From JAICYJ01 sp963737445 (GTDB lineage: Bacteria; Actinomycetota; Thermoleophilia; Gaiellales; JAICJC01), in contig CAVTSO010000001.1 of NCBI GenBank assembly GCA_963737445.1, positions 1 to 64,000 on the forward strand: a stretch of 64,000 nt of DNA, in the 5' to 3' direction. How positions within the stretch are numbered: the first letter of the stretch is position 1; each line of letters opens with the position of its first letter. Below are positions 55,341 through 63,883 of the stretch, piece after piece. The notes under the pieces were generated by a model. It was not told the origin of the DNA and did no database searches. It saw only the letters and a list, made by a program, of their open reading frames with translations. The position numbers and the translations under genes were made by a program.

Positions 55341-55721
55341 TCAGCAGTAGTAGTAGATGCTGACCAGCGAGACCACAACCACGCCCCGTCCCGAGGAGTG
55401 CACGATCACATGCACCGTCGTTCCCGAGTGGGACGCCGTTACCCGGCGAGTGCCAACGGCGTTCACGTACCACTTGAAGCTCGGCCCGCAGGTGCTCGGC
55501 ATCGTGAACACGTACCGGGCAACGGCGCTGCCGTTGTCGCTCGTGCACTTCAGCGTGGCCGTCCCGAGCGCCGTCGACCGGCTCACAGAACAGTCGCCGG
55601 ACGCGGACCGCGAGGCGAAGTTCGCGCCGAGGCGCGTCTTCGTGACCTGGTTGGTCGCGAGCGCCGCCGCGGGAAGCGCGAGCGAGGCGACGACAACGAT
55701 GAGGAGCAGGAGCCGTTTCAT
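55341..55721 (-). CDS. small secreted protein of unknown function (126 aa)
   Basis: The signal MKRLLLLIVVVASLALPAAA is followed by a mature protein of about 105 residues with four cysteines (GDCSV, LKCTSD, STCGP, YYYC at the C-terminus), probably two disulfides, and a beta-rich pattern (TTVHVIVHSSGRGVVVVSLV). This is a typical small secreted actinobacterial protein. No enzyme motif is visible. It is divergent from the GGDEF gene across a dyad-rich 130-base region. Confidence 0.6.
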   Translation of the reverse strand: MKRLLLLIVVVASLALPAAALATNQVTKTRLGANFASRSASGDCSVSRSTALGTATLKCTSDNGSAVARYVFTMPSTCGPSFKWYVNAVGTRRVTASHSGTTVHVIVHSSGRGVVVVSLVSIYYYC

Positions 55722-55762
55722 GTCGGGGTTGCGGCGCGGAATCGGTAATGCCGCACACTGAG

Positions 55763-55825
55763 TGATACCCCCCAGGGCAACCCCCGCTCTTCCCCAATAC
55801 GGGGGATCCCCGTATCACCTGATAC
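55763..55825. promoter_or_regulatory. overlapping dyads upstream of the c-di-GMP gene
   Basis: ATACGGGG-GAT-CCCCGTAT (55,797-55,815) is a perfect 8-3-8 dyad. It overlaps GTATCA-CC-TGATAC (55,812-55,825), a perfect 6-2-6 dyad. A half site TGATACCCCC lies at 55,763-55,772. The motif TGATAC/GTATCA thus occurs three times in 63 bases, 30 bases before the GGDEF/HD-GYP start. This is strong evidence for a regulator site, though the regulator is unknown. Confidence 0.55.
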
Positions 55826-55854
55826 CTGACGATGATGTGTAAACGTGGCTCCGA

Positions 55855-57625
55855 ATGCCGCGCCGTGCTTCCATGCAACGAGTCCTGCACATACTCGCCA
55901 CCCGCCGCGCGGCCATCGCCGTGATCGCGGCTGTGATCCTGACGCTGGCCGGATTCGCCGTGTGGGCCGCGCGCACCACGTATCAATCGGTCAACAACGT
56001 GCAGCGCCTGACCACCGTCAACGACGCCTTCCAGGACGCCCGCCACGCGATCGCCCAGGAGAATCTGGCCGCCCGCCGCTACCAGCTCCGAAACGATCCC
56101 GTTCACATCCGGGAGTACGACCAGGCACGGACCGAGCTCAACAAGTCGCTGGCGACCGTGAGCGCGCTCGGGTCGCCACACGACCTGCAGGTGGCCGCCA
56201 CCATCGATGGCCAGAACCAGCGCGCCTCCGCCTGGTTCGCCAAGCTGCCCGCCTACATCCAGAACAACGACATCAACCATGTCGACGCCGTCAGTGAGGG
56301 CCGGTTGCAGCCGCTGTTCAACACGATGGCCGTCGACGCTCAACAGCTCCGGCCGGGAGCACAGCGAGGCCGCCCTCGCCAGCCTCGCGCAGTCGCGCCG
56401 CAGCGAGCGGGTGGTCATGGCCATCACCGTCATCACCGTCGCGCTGGGCATCCTGCTGTTGTGGGCGGCCTCGGCAGCCATGCGATACCGCGACCGGCTG
56501 GAGCGCGTCCGCCAGCGCGAGCTGGAGCGGCTGAAGCGGGCCGCGCTCACCGACAGCCTGTCCGGCCTCGGCAACCACCGCGCCTTCGAGGAGGACCTGC
56601 GGCGTGACCTCGACCGCGCCGCAGAGACCGGCGCCGAGCTGTCGCTGGCATTGCTCGACCTGGACGGGCTCAAACAGACGAACGACGCACACGGCCACCA
56701 GGCCGGCGACGAGTGCATCCGATCGGTCGCCACGGCGCTGCACGAAGCCGGCCCCGGCACCAGCGCCTACCGGATCGGCGGCGACGAGTTCGCGCTGATC
56801 GTGCACGATCGCCGCGCGGTCGACACCCTCTACCTCGTCCAGCACCTGCAGACCCACATGACCGCGTCGTCCGAGACGTGGCCGGTCTCGGCCAGCGGCG
56901 GCGTCGCCGAGTCCTGCGCGACGCTGGGCCGCGACGGCCTGATCCGCCGCGCCGACCTGGCGCTGATCCATGCAAAGCGCAGCCACCGCCGCTGCCTGCT
57001 CTACAACGAGGCGCTGGAGCCGACCCTATCCACGCCCGACCAGGCCGCCGAGCAGCGCCACACCGACGCGCTGGCCACCGCACTGGCGCGCGCCGTCGAC
57101 GCGAAGGACGCCTACACGCACAGCCACTGCGAGACCGTCTCCGAGCTGTGCGGGCTGATCGCCCAGGAGCTCGGCATGGGCGCCCGGCACCTCGGCAGGC
57201 TGCGGCTGGCGGGGCTGCTGCACGACGTCGGCAAGATCGGCATCACCGACACCATCCTGCAGAAGCCCGGCCCGCTCACCGACGACGAGTTCGCCGTCAT
57301 GAAGACGCACACCCGGCTCGGGCACGCGATCGTGTCGGCAGCCGAGCGCCCGATCGAGGCGGAGTGGATCCTGCACCACCACGAGCGCATCGACGGGGGC
57401 GGCTACCCCGACGGCCTGACGGGGAACCAGATCCCGCTGGAGTCCCGGATCATCCTGGTGGCAGACGCGTTCGAGGCGATCACCGCCGACCGCCCCTACC
57501 GCATGCACAGCTCGGCCGACGCGGCGATGATCGAGCTGGAGCGACACGCGGGCACGCAGTTCGACCCCGAGTGCGTCGCGGCGCTGGGCCGCGTGGTGCG
57601 GCCGCATCTGCGGCAGGCTGCCTGA
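55855..57625 (+). pseudogene. membrane GGDEF plus HD-GYP c-di-GMP protein, one frameshift
   Basis: The first part (ATG 55,855 or 55,873) has a membrane helix (AVIAAVILTLAGFAVWAART) and a helical extracellular sensor (FQDARHAIAQENLAARRYQL). One shift near 56,345 is needed to reach a second helix (VVMAITVITVALGILLLWAA). Then come a GGDEF domain with RIGGDEFALIVHD and an HD-GYP domain with LAGLLHDVGKIGITDTILQ and LHHHERIDGGGYPDGLTGNQ. Both signatures are complete, so cyclase and phosphodiesterase activities are possible. Length about 589 residues when joined. The frame is otherwise clean, which suggests a sequence error. Confidence 0.75.
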
Positions 57626-57654
57626 CCGTCCGCGCACCCAAGTACGCTCGCCCC

Positions 57655-58785
57655 GTGGCCGGCCGCACTCAGCGGGAGCTGTACGCGCAAATCGACACCG
57701 AGCTTTCCTGGTCGGAGTCCGACCTGCCCGAGCGCGAGCGCACTAAGCACGTGCATCGCCTGCACCCCTACCTCGGCAAGTACCCGCCCCAGCTGGTCGA
57801 GGTGCTGCTGCGCCGCCGGTTCGCCCCGGGCGCGCTGATCTACGACCCCTTCGCCGGCTCAGGCACGACCCTGGTCGAGGCCACCGTCCAGGGCATGCCC
57901 GCCCTCGGCTGCGACGTCTCCGCCTTCAACTGCCTCCTGGCCGGCGTCAAATCGGCCCCGCCCGACCCGCCCGCCGCCGCCGCCGAGCTGGAACGGGCCC
58001 TGGCGCTGGCAGCCGGCGACCGCCCCGCCGGCCCCTGGCTCGAGCGCTGGTACGCGCCCCGCGCCCTTGCCGAGCTGACCGGGTTCCGGGCCGCGCTGGA
58101 CGGCTCACCCCAGCGGGACGTGCTCAGCGTCGTCCTGTCCCGCGCCGCCCGCTCGGCCCGGCGCGTCCCCCACCACGCGCTGGACGCCACCCGCGCCCCC
58201 GTCACCGAGCCCTACTGGTGCCACAAGCACCGCCGCGAGTGCCGCCCCGTCGGCGAGGCCGCCCGCTTCCTGCGCCGCTACGCGTCCGACACCGTCCGCC
58301 GCCTGACGGAGTACGCCGCCCTCCGCCGCGACGTCCCGGCCACGGTGCTGCACGCCGACGCGCGCGACGCCGACCTGCCCGACGGCATCGACGGCGTCGT
58401 CACCTCACCGCCGTACCCGGGCCTGATCGACTACCACGAGCAGCACCGCTACGCCTACGAGCTGCTCGGCCTCGACGACCGCCGCGAGCTCGAGCTGGGC
58501 GCGGCCGCCCAGGGCACCAGCGCCCGCTCCATCGCCGCCTACCGCGACGGCATAGCCGAGGTGCTGACCCACACTCGCCGCCACCTGCGCCGCGACGCCG
58601 CGGTCGCGATCGTCGTCAACGACCGCCGCGCGCTCTACGACGACATCACCCGTCGGGCGGGCTTCCGGCTCGAGAGCCGCAGTGCCCGGCACGTCAACCG
58701 CCGCACCGGACGCCGGGCCGGCGAGTACTTTGAAGAGGTGTTGTGGCTGGTCGCTGCGCCGGCCCGCGCCCGCGCCGCCCGCTGA
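57655..58785 (+). CDS. orphan DNA methyltransferase (N4-cytosine/N6-adenine type)
   Basis: An intact 376-residue protein from GTG 57,655. Motif I (ALIYDPFAGSGTTLVEATVQ) binds AdoMet and motif IV (GVVTSPPYPGLIDYHEQHRY) is the catalytic SPPY block. Between them is about 170 residues with HHALDATRAPVTEPYWCHKH, so the order is FxGxG, spacer, SPPY. The opening KHVHRLHPYLGKYPPQLVEV is a conserved helix of actinobacterial members. No restriction gene is adjacent, so it is a solitary methylase, perhaps for gene control or strand marking. Target sequence cannot be read. The frame is open upstream into the previous gene without meaning. Confidence 0.75.
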   Translation: MAGRTQRELYAQIDTELSWSESDLPERERTKHVHRLHPYLGKYPPQLVEVLLRRRFAPGALIYDPFAGSGTTLVEATVQGMPALGCDVSAFNCLLAGVKSAPPDPPAAAAELERALALAAGDRPAGPWLERWYAPRALAELTGFRAALDGSPQRDVLSVVLSRAARSARRVPHHALDATRAPVTEPYWCHKHRRECRPVGEAARFLRRYASDTVRRLTEYAALRRDVPATVLHADARDADLPDGIDGVVTSPPYPGLIDYHEQHRYAYELLGLDDRRELELGAAAQGTSARSIAAYRDGIAEVLTHTRRHLRRDAAVAIVVNDRRALYDDITRRAGFRLESRSARHVNRRTGRRAGEYFEEVLWLVAAPARARAAR

Positions 58786-58853
58786 CGCGCCGTCCGCTAT
58801 GCGTCGAGTTTGGATCCCAAGTAGACTTCCTGCGTACACCTACAGGAGGAACA

Positions 58854-59510
58854 ATGAGCGTTACTCTCGGCGACACCGCACCCGATTTCGAGGCCCAGAC
58901 CTCGGAGGGCCCGATCCACTTCTACGACTGGGCCGGCGACTCGTGGGTGGTGCTGTTCTCGCACCCCAAGGACTTCACGCCGGTCTGCACCACCGAGCTC
59001 GGCTACATGGCCAAGATCAAGCCCGAGTTCGATGCGCGCAACACCAAGATCATCGGCCTGTCGGTAGACCCGGTAGGGTTGCACTCCGACTGGATCTCCG
59101 ACATCGAGGAGACCCAGGGCACGGCTCCCAACTACCCGATCATCGGCGACGCGGACTTCACCGTCTCGAAGCTGTACGGCATGCTCCCCGGCGGCGTCGC
59201 CGGCGACCCGGCTGACCGCACGCCGGCCGACAACCAGACCGTCCGCAACGTGTTCGTGATCGGCCCGGATAAGAAGATCAAGCTGATGCTGGTCTACCCG
59301 ATGTCGACCGGACGCAACTTCGACGAGGTGCTGCGCGTGCTCGACTCGCTGCAGCTCACCGCCACGCACAAGGTCGCGACGCCGGTGAACTGGAAGCAGG
59401 GCGAGGACGTGATCATCACGTCGGCCGTCTCCAACGAGGAGGCGGAGGAGAAGTTCCCCGGCTACAAGACCGTCAAGCCGTACCTGCGCACCACCAAGCA
59501 GCCGGCGTAA
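58854..59510 (+). CDS. 1-Cys peroxiredoxin (Prx6 subfamily)
   Basis: An intact 218-residue protein. ATG 58,854 has a perfect AGGAGGA. TLGDTAPDFEAQTSEGPIHF opens the fold, FSHPKDFTPVCTTELGYMA holds the peroxidatic cysteine (about residue 45) in PVCTTE, and KLMLVYPMSTGRNFDEVLRV with NWKQGEDVIITSAVSNEEAE is the Prx6 C-terminal domain. No resolving cysteine is seen, as in the 1-Cys group. It reduces hydrogen peroxide and organic peroxides. It is followed directly by the inverted-repeat element. Confidence 0.9.
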   Translation: MSVTLGDTAPDFEAQTSEGPIHFYDWAGDSWVVLFSHPKDFTPVCTTELGYMAKIKPEFDARNTKIIGLSVDPVGLHSDWISDIEETQGTAPNYPIIGDADFTVSKLYGMLPGGVAGDPADRTPADNQTVRNVFVIGPDKKIKLMLVYPMSTGRNFDEVLRVLDSLQLTATHKVATPVNWKQGEDVIITSAVSNEEAEEKFPGYKTVKPYLRTTKQPA

Positions 59511-59513
59511 GCC

Positions 59514-59717
59514 GAGATGGTTGATCGGTATCTCCGTGATGTCCTGGACGGCGAGAACCGCGTCTCGCAAGGACGCAAGGAGCGTCAATACCGGGTTGTA
59601 TTGGCGCGACCGAGGACACAGCGAGGCGACAGTTCGCAGCCGTAGCCACCCCGACTCTCGCTCACCTTAGGCCGGTCGCAGGGGCCAGGCTCGCGAGAGA
59701 TACCGATCAACCATCTC
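59514..59717. mobile_element. 204-nt MITE-like element with perfect 21-nt inverted ends
   Basis: The 21-base sequence at 59,514-59,534 (GAGATGG then TTGATCGG then TATCTC) recurs exactly as its reverse complement at 59,697-59,717. Inside is a strong hairpin: GCGTCAATAC (59,582-59,591), loop CGGGTT, GTATTGGCGC (59,598-59,607), with one G-T pair. No open frame of note lies inside. Target-site duplications are not obvious. The right end overlaps the stop of a small gene on the minus strand. A miniature transposable element is the best reading; a structured RNA or protein-binding array is the alternative. Confidence 0.55.
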
Positions 59718-59868
59718 AGATCAGGTAGTCGCCCACGATCGCCCGGAACTCCGGGCTGGTCGTGTAGTCGCCCGACCGCAGACGGCGCACCACCGCCACT
59801 GCCACGGGCAGCGCCAGCGCGGCCGCGAGCACGGCCAGTCCGGTGACGCTTGAGCGGTTGCGCTTCAT
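59716..59868 (-). CDS. 50-residue single-pass membrane protein
   Basis: ATG 59,866-59,868 follows GGGGG at six bases. The protein is MKRNRSSVTGLAVLAAALAL with a clear membrane helix (residues 9-28), then RRLRSGDYTTSPEFRAIVG and ends YLI at TGA 59,716-59,718. Positive residues at both ends of the helix suggest an anchor with an exposed short tail. Its stop sits in the arm of the inverted-repeat element, so that the insertion may have set the 3' end. No family is known to me. It is divergent from the L,D-transpeptidase gene. Confidence 0.5.
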   Translation of the reverse strand: MKRNRSSVTGLAVLAAALALPVAVAVVRRLRSGDYTTSPEFRAIVGDYLI

Positions 59869-59961
59869 GTGACACCCCCTACAAGGTGACGGAACAGGGC
59901 TTGTATCGGCTCTGCCGCGGGGTGGCTAAAGGCTCGGTTTGCACCTGCCGATGGCGGGTAC

Positions 59962-60726
59962 ATGCGCAGGTTGCTGCTGATCGCAATCCCGATCGCCGCC
60001 GTCCTGGCGCTGGCCGGACTCCCCGGTCAGCACGCCGAGGGCAGCCCTCTGCCCAGGCAGCTGGGGCCGGCCGCGCACGTGCTGCCGCGGCTGACCGTGG
60101 CGCATGCCTCGACGCCGCATCGCGCAGCGCTTCGGTTCACGCTCGTCGACGTCGCCGGCGCGGCCGTGCACCGATGGCCCGGCGGCCCTGTCAGCGGCAG
60201 CATCGCGGCCACCACGCCGCTGGGATCTCACAGCTGGGCCTGGGCGCTCGCGACCACCCGCAACCACCGCTGGGCGCACGTCGTCCTGACCTGGAAGCCG
60301 AACGGCCGCACCGGCTGGGTGCGCCTGGCCGGCCGCCGCCACGTATATGTCGCCTACTGGGTCAAGGCCGACCTGTCACAGCGGCTGCTGTGGCTGATGC
60401 GGGGACGCCGCCCGTTGGTGGCCTTCCGGGCCGCCATCGGCACCCCCTCCACCCCCACTCCCACGGGCAAGTTCTACGTCACCGACCTGGTCGCAACCGG
60501 CGATCCCTCGGGGCCGTTCGGCTGGTTCGCCTTCGGCCTGTCCGGCCACCAGCCGAACCTGCCGGCAGGCTGGGGCGGCGGCGACCAGCTCGCCATCCAC
60601 GGCACCAACGAACCTAGCTCGATCGGCACGGCCGCCTCGGCCGGCTGCCTGCGCGTCACCGCCCAGGCGCTCTCGAAGCTGCGCCGGCACCTGCGCCTCG
60701 GCACCCCGGTCGTGATCCAGCGATGA
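59962..60726 (+). CDS. L,D-transpeptidase (YkuD fold)
   Basis: An intact 254-residue secreted protein. Signal: RRLLLIAIPIAAVLALAGLP. A beta domain of about 100 residues (WAWALATTRNHRWAHVVLTW) precedes the YkuD catalytic part with FRAAIGTPSTPTPTGKFYVT, QLAIHGTNEPSSIGTAAS and AGCLRVTAQALSKLRRHL. The His-Gly and the catalytic Ser-x-Gly-Cys-Leu-Arg motif are present. It forms 3-3 crosslinks in peptidoglycan, or anchors other molecules. ATG 59,962 is the first codon with a good signal. A strong hairpin follows the stop. Confidence 0.85.
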   Translation: MRRLLLIAIPIAAVLALAGLPGQHAEGSPLPRQLGPAAHVLPRLTVAHASTPHRAALRFTLVDVAGAAVHRWPGGPVSGSIAATTPLGSHSWAWALATTRNHRWAHVVLTWKPNGRTGWVRLAGRRHVYVAYWVKADLSQRLLWLMRGRRPLVAFRAAIGTPSTPTPTGKFYVTDLVATGDPSGPFGWFAFGLSGHQPNLPAGWGGGDQLAIHGTNEPSSIGTAASAGCLRVTAQALSKLRRHLRLGTPVVIQR

Positions 60727-60765
60727 CGAAGGGGGCCCGCGGCGCGGACCCCCTTCATGGTCATC
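60722..60765. terminator. strong bidirectional terminator hairpin
   Basis: GAAGGGGG (60,728-60,735) pairs with CCCCCTTC (60,749-60,756), extended by GATGAC (60,722-60,727) with GTCATC (60,760-60,765) beyond a three-base bulge. The stem is about 14 base pairs. It sits between the L,D-transpeptidase stop and the convergent stop at 60,784, so it can serve both. Confidence 0.65.
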
Positions 60766-60783
60766 AGCTGTTCAGCCCGGCTG

Positions 60784-61548
60784 TCAGATGCCCGGCTTGT
60801 TGCACTGGCCGATCTTCATGCCGGCAACGATGTTCAGCAAACCAGCGGAGTCGCCCTGTTGCGGCGCGGGGCTGTTTCCGCGGCAGATCAGGTCGCCGGC
60901 GATGGTGTTGGTCTGCACCTCGTTGGCGTCCGGGTCGGCGAACGTGTTGTACGAGTCGCGCACGGTGCCGCCGACGGTGTTTCGGAACAGGCCGAACCAG
61001 CAACTGTCAAGACCGCTGACGGTCAGGTTCCCGCCCACGCGGTTGTCCTCGTAGGTGCTGTATGCGGGACCGCCGAACAGCACCGGGTTGCAGTTCACGC
61101 CCCCACCGCCGCCGGTCTGCTCGATGCGGCCGTCGATGCGGTTGCTGTGGAAGATCATCGCCAGCGCGTCGTTCGCGATCACGCTGCCCTGGATGTGGTC
61201 GTGTGTGGTCACATCGCACCCAACGGCCGGCGAGCAGCCGAGTCCGACCGTGCCGCCGGACAGCACATTGAGGTTGCGCCAGACCACGAGGCGCCCGTGG
61301 GTGATCGCGTTGAGAATACCGTGATGACCAACCACAAGGTTGCCACGCACGACGGTGTAGGCCTTGTCGCTGAGCGTGCAGACGCCGGTCACCCGCAGCG
61401 AGGCGTACGAGCCAGAACGGATCTTGCCGCCCTTGCATGTGGTGGGGCCGTAGTGCGGCAGCGGGGCCGCGTTGGCAGCGCCGCTGAAGAGCAGCGCGCA
61501 GGCCACGGCCGCGGCCAGGATCACCGCCGGTCGAGTTACTCGGGACAC
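60784..61548 (-). CDS. secreted beta-helix-like protein of unknown function
   Basis: An intact 254-residue protein from GTG 61,546-61,548, with GGGGGAGAG before it. Signal: PAVILAAAVACALLFSGAAN. The mature part is low in charge and has repeated short strands with many Gly, Val and Asn (NLVVGHHGILNAITHGRLVV, NRVGGNLTVSGLDSCW, NTVGGTVRDSYNTF), which suggests a right-handed parallel beta-helix. Cysteine pairs are present (GCSPAVGCD, GDLICRG). It may bind or cleave a glycan, but no catalytic residues can be named. Convergent with the transpeptidase, with the terminator between them. Confidence 0.6.
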   Translation of the reverse strand: MSRVTRPAVILAAAVACALLFSGAANAAPLPHYGPTTCKGGKIRSGSYASLRVTGVCTLSDKAYTVVRGNLVVGHHGILNAITHGRLVVWRNLNVLSGGTVGLGCSPAVGCDVTTHDHIQGSVIANDALAMIFHSNRIDGRIEQTGGGGGVNCNPVLFGGPAYSTYEDNRVGGNLTVSGLDSCWFGLFRNTVGGTVRDSYNTFADPDANEVQTNTIAGDLICRGNSPAPQQGDSAGLLNIVAGMKIGQCNKPGI

Positions 61549-61768
61549 CTCTCCCCCTCTCGTTGAATCTCCGACACGGACGGAGCACCGCGCCAGAACG
61601 GAGGCAAGGCTACCGGGCCAGGTCTCAGAAGACAAGCAGAACATGTCGGGTTGTGAGCCTGCACCCACCTGCTGCGACCGCCCTCACCGCCCAGGATCAA
61701 CGCTGCACACAGGATCGGCGGCGATACTACGAGGCCATGGCCTCGTCCCCGAGCCGATCGTGATCGCG

Positions 61769-62329
61769 ATGCTGCTCCTGCTCGCCTCGCTGCTGGGCGC
61801 GGGCCCGGCCCCGTCGCCGCCGGTGGCCACACCGATCGCCGTCGGGCACCGCTACCAGCTGCCGGCGACCACGGCCGTCACCCGCCGCGCGGCCGCGCTC
61901 GGTACAGTGGCCTGCCGGCCGGCGACGCGTGTGCTGCGCATGTCGCACGTGGAGCTGTTCGTGCGCGGCCGGGCGGTGCTGCTTCCGGCCGGGATCGGCA
62001 TCGCACCGCCGGCAGCGGTCAGCGGCGGACAGGTGCTGGGCGGCCGCTGCCGCTACCCGCTCTCGACCGCCGACCCGACCGGCGTGATCAGCGTCAACCA
62101 GCCCGGACGCCGCACGCTGGGGCAGCTGTTTCGGATCTGGGGACAGCCGCTCGGCAACCATCGCCTGGTCGGCTTCCGCAGCCATTCACCGCTGAAGGCG
62201 TTCGTCGACGGCCGCGCCTGGCACCACGGCGTGCGGCGGATCCCGCTGCGCGACCGGTCAGAGATCGTGATCGAGCTGGGCCGGTTGATCCCGCCACACA
62301 GCTTCTACCTCTTCCCGGAGCAGGCCTGA
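61769..62329 (+). CDS. secreted protein of unknown function
   Basis: About 186 residues. IAMLLLLASLLGAGPAPSPP is a signal peptide; the mature domain has HRYQLPATTAVTRRAAALGT, VELFVRGRAVLLPAGIGIAP and KAFVDGRAWHHGVRRIPLRD with a closing PPHSFYLFPEQA. The pattern looks like a small beta domain seen in secreted proteins of Thermoleophilia-like genomes. The starts GTG 61,760 and ATG 61,769 are both possible. It heads a run of exported proteins that includes a lipoprotein and a YcnI-like gene, so a role in copper or redox handling at the cell surface is conceivable but unproven. Confidence 0.5.
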   Translation: MLLLLASLLGAGPAPSPPVATPIAVGHRYQLPATTAVTRRAAALGTVACRPATRVLRMSHVELFVRGRAVLLPAGIGIAPPAAVSGGQVLGGRCRYPLSTADPTGVISVNQPGRRTLGQLFRIWGQPLGNHRLVGFRSHSPLKAFVDGRAWHHGVRRIPLRDRSEIVIELGRLIPPHSFYLFPEQA

Positions 62330-62349
62330 CCGGCCGCCTGACATGGCCG

Positions 62350-63194
62350 GTGCTGGTGCTGGTGCTGTCGCTGCTCGCGACCGGCGCCAGCCTGGGCTGC
62401 GGATCGGGGTCGTCGCAGGTGTCGCTGCCGCCGGTCAGCGCGGCCGGCGTCAACCACATCGCCGGCTTCACGCCCTCCGGGCCGATCCCAGCCGGAAAGC
62501 CGGTGAAACTGTCGTTCACGATCGTGCAGCCGAACGGGCAGCCGCTCACCCAGTACGCGACCGGGCCGGGACCGCACACCGGCGTGCACATGATCTTCGT
62601 GCGCAAGGACCTGGCCGACATCGTGCACCTGCACCCGCCGGTCGGCCCCGACGGCAAGATCAGCGAGACGGTCACATTCCCCGCGCCGGGTCCGTGGCTG
62701 CTGGTGACCGACGTGTACCAGAAGCAGCCCGGCACCGATATTCCGCTCAACTACCAGCTGAAGCAGGACCTGCAGGTGCAGGGGCACTACACGCCAAAGC
62801 CCCTGGGGCCCGGTGCGAACCAGCGTCAACCAGCGCCGGGTACACGTTCACGATCCGGCGCATCCCCAAGCTGAAGGTGGCGAACGCCGACTACCTGAAC
62901 GTCACCGTCACGGATGCCGGTGGGAAGCCGGTCACGTTCACACCGTGGTTCGGTGCGGTCGCGCACGCCATCTTCTTCAGGCAGGGCAACCTGGCGTATT
63001 TCCACACACACATCTGCAGCCCGGACGTGCCCTCGTGCTCCGCAAACGTTGCCGTCTCGGGGTCTTCCACACAGCCGGGCAAGCTCAAGATAGGCATGGT
63101 CTTTCCCGAGGCGGGCAGGTGGCGCCTGTTCCTGCAGGGCCAGATCGGTGACCGGATCGTCACGGCACCGTTCACGCTGAACGTGCGATCATGA
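62350..63194 (+). pseudogene. two-domain lipoprotein of unknown function, one frameshift
   Basis: GTG 62,350 starts VLVLVLSLLATGASLGC, a lipoprotein signal with the cysteine at residue 17. Domain one (AGKPVKLSFTIVQPNGQPL, HMIFVRKDLADIVHLHPPVG) is a beta-sandwich. A one-base shift near 62,815 gives domain two (YTFTIRRIPKLKVANADYLN, PWFGAVAHAIFFRQGNLAYF with HTHIC). The His-rich turns IVHLHPP and FHTHIC suggest metal contact, as in other copper-linked secreted proteins. The stop TGA overlaps the next ATG. Without the shift the frame ends earlier in low-complexity sequence. Confidence 0.55.
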
Positions 63195-63835
63195 GGCGCA
63201 TGCCATCGCCGCGACGGATCGTGATGTGGGCTCTGGTGGGCGTGTTCGTGGTGTCGCTGGGACGCTGGATCGCCTACGCGCTGGCCGCCGGCACGCTGGC
63301 CCAGAAGCTGTCGTCGCAGGGAGCGGGCGCGCGGCCGGCGGTGGTGGCCGCGATCAGCCTGGGAGTGGCGCTGGCCGCAACCGGTACCGGCCTGTGGCTG
63401 GTGGCCGCCGGCCTGCGCGAGCGGTCACGCCTCGAACTGGACGGCTGGGCCGCCTCGCGCCGTCCCTTCAGCGCGCGGCGCCTGCTGGCCCGGTCCGCGG
63501 CGCTCTCGGCCGTCACCATCGTCGTCTTCACAACCGTCGAGAGCCTGATCCACTACGAGGACGGCCTCGGCTTCCACGGATGGCACTGCATCGCCGGCCC
63601 GGTGCACCAGAACGCCGCGCCGATCATGATCGCGCTGTCGCTGCTCGCGGCCGCCGTGGTGACCGCCGTCGACGCCGTCCTGGCAGCCGTCCGCCGCGTG
63701 GTCTCCCAGCTGGTGCTGGCACGCCGGGCGCTGCCATGGCCGGCCGCGGCCTGGTTCGATCCCCGCCCGGCCCCGCTCCGCGGCCGCTCCCGGCACGCGA
63801 TCGCGCCCACGCGCGGCCCTCCCATCCCGGCCTGA
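63191..63835 (+). CDS. membrane protein of unknown function (4 TMS)
   Basis: An intact 214-residue protein, ATG overlapping the lipoprotein stop (ATGA). Four helices: RIVMWALVGVFVVSLGRWIA, VVAAISLGVALAATGTGLWL, AALSAVTIVVFTTVESLIHY and PIMIALSLLAAAVVTAVDAV. The loop between helices three and four has HYEDGLGFHGWHCIAGPVHQ with four histidines and a cysteine, a possible metal-binding patch on the outer face. A basic C-terminal tail follows. No family is recognised. It probably works with the lipoprotein and the YcnI-like protein. Confidence 0.6.
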   Translation: MRRMPSPRRIVMWALVGVFVVSLGRWIAYALAAGTLAQKLSSQGAGARPAVVAAISLGVALAATGTGLWLVAAGLRERSRLELDGWAASRRPFSARRLLARSAALSAVTIVVFTTVESLIHYEDGLGFHGWHCIAGPVHQNAAPIMIALSLLAAAVVTAVDAVLAAVRRVVSQLVLARRALPWPAAAWFDPRPAPLRGRSRHAIAPTRGPPIPA

Positions 63836-63883
63836 CCCCTGGCCATGCCGGTCGTTATGCCCGGCACTCGTAGGAGGAATCGC

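Noticed and set aside
56713..57654. Upstream extension of the DNA methyltransferase frame
   Set aside because: It overlaps the HD-GYP gene in another frame and has no conserved residues; GTG 57,655 fits the family.
59514..59717. Intrinsic terminator for the peroxiredoxin gene
   Set aside because: The arms are 162 bases apart; a terminator would have a short loop. The inner hairpin lacks a T-run.
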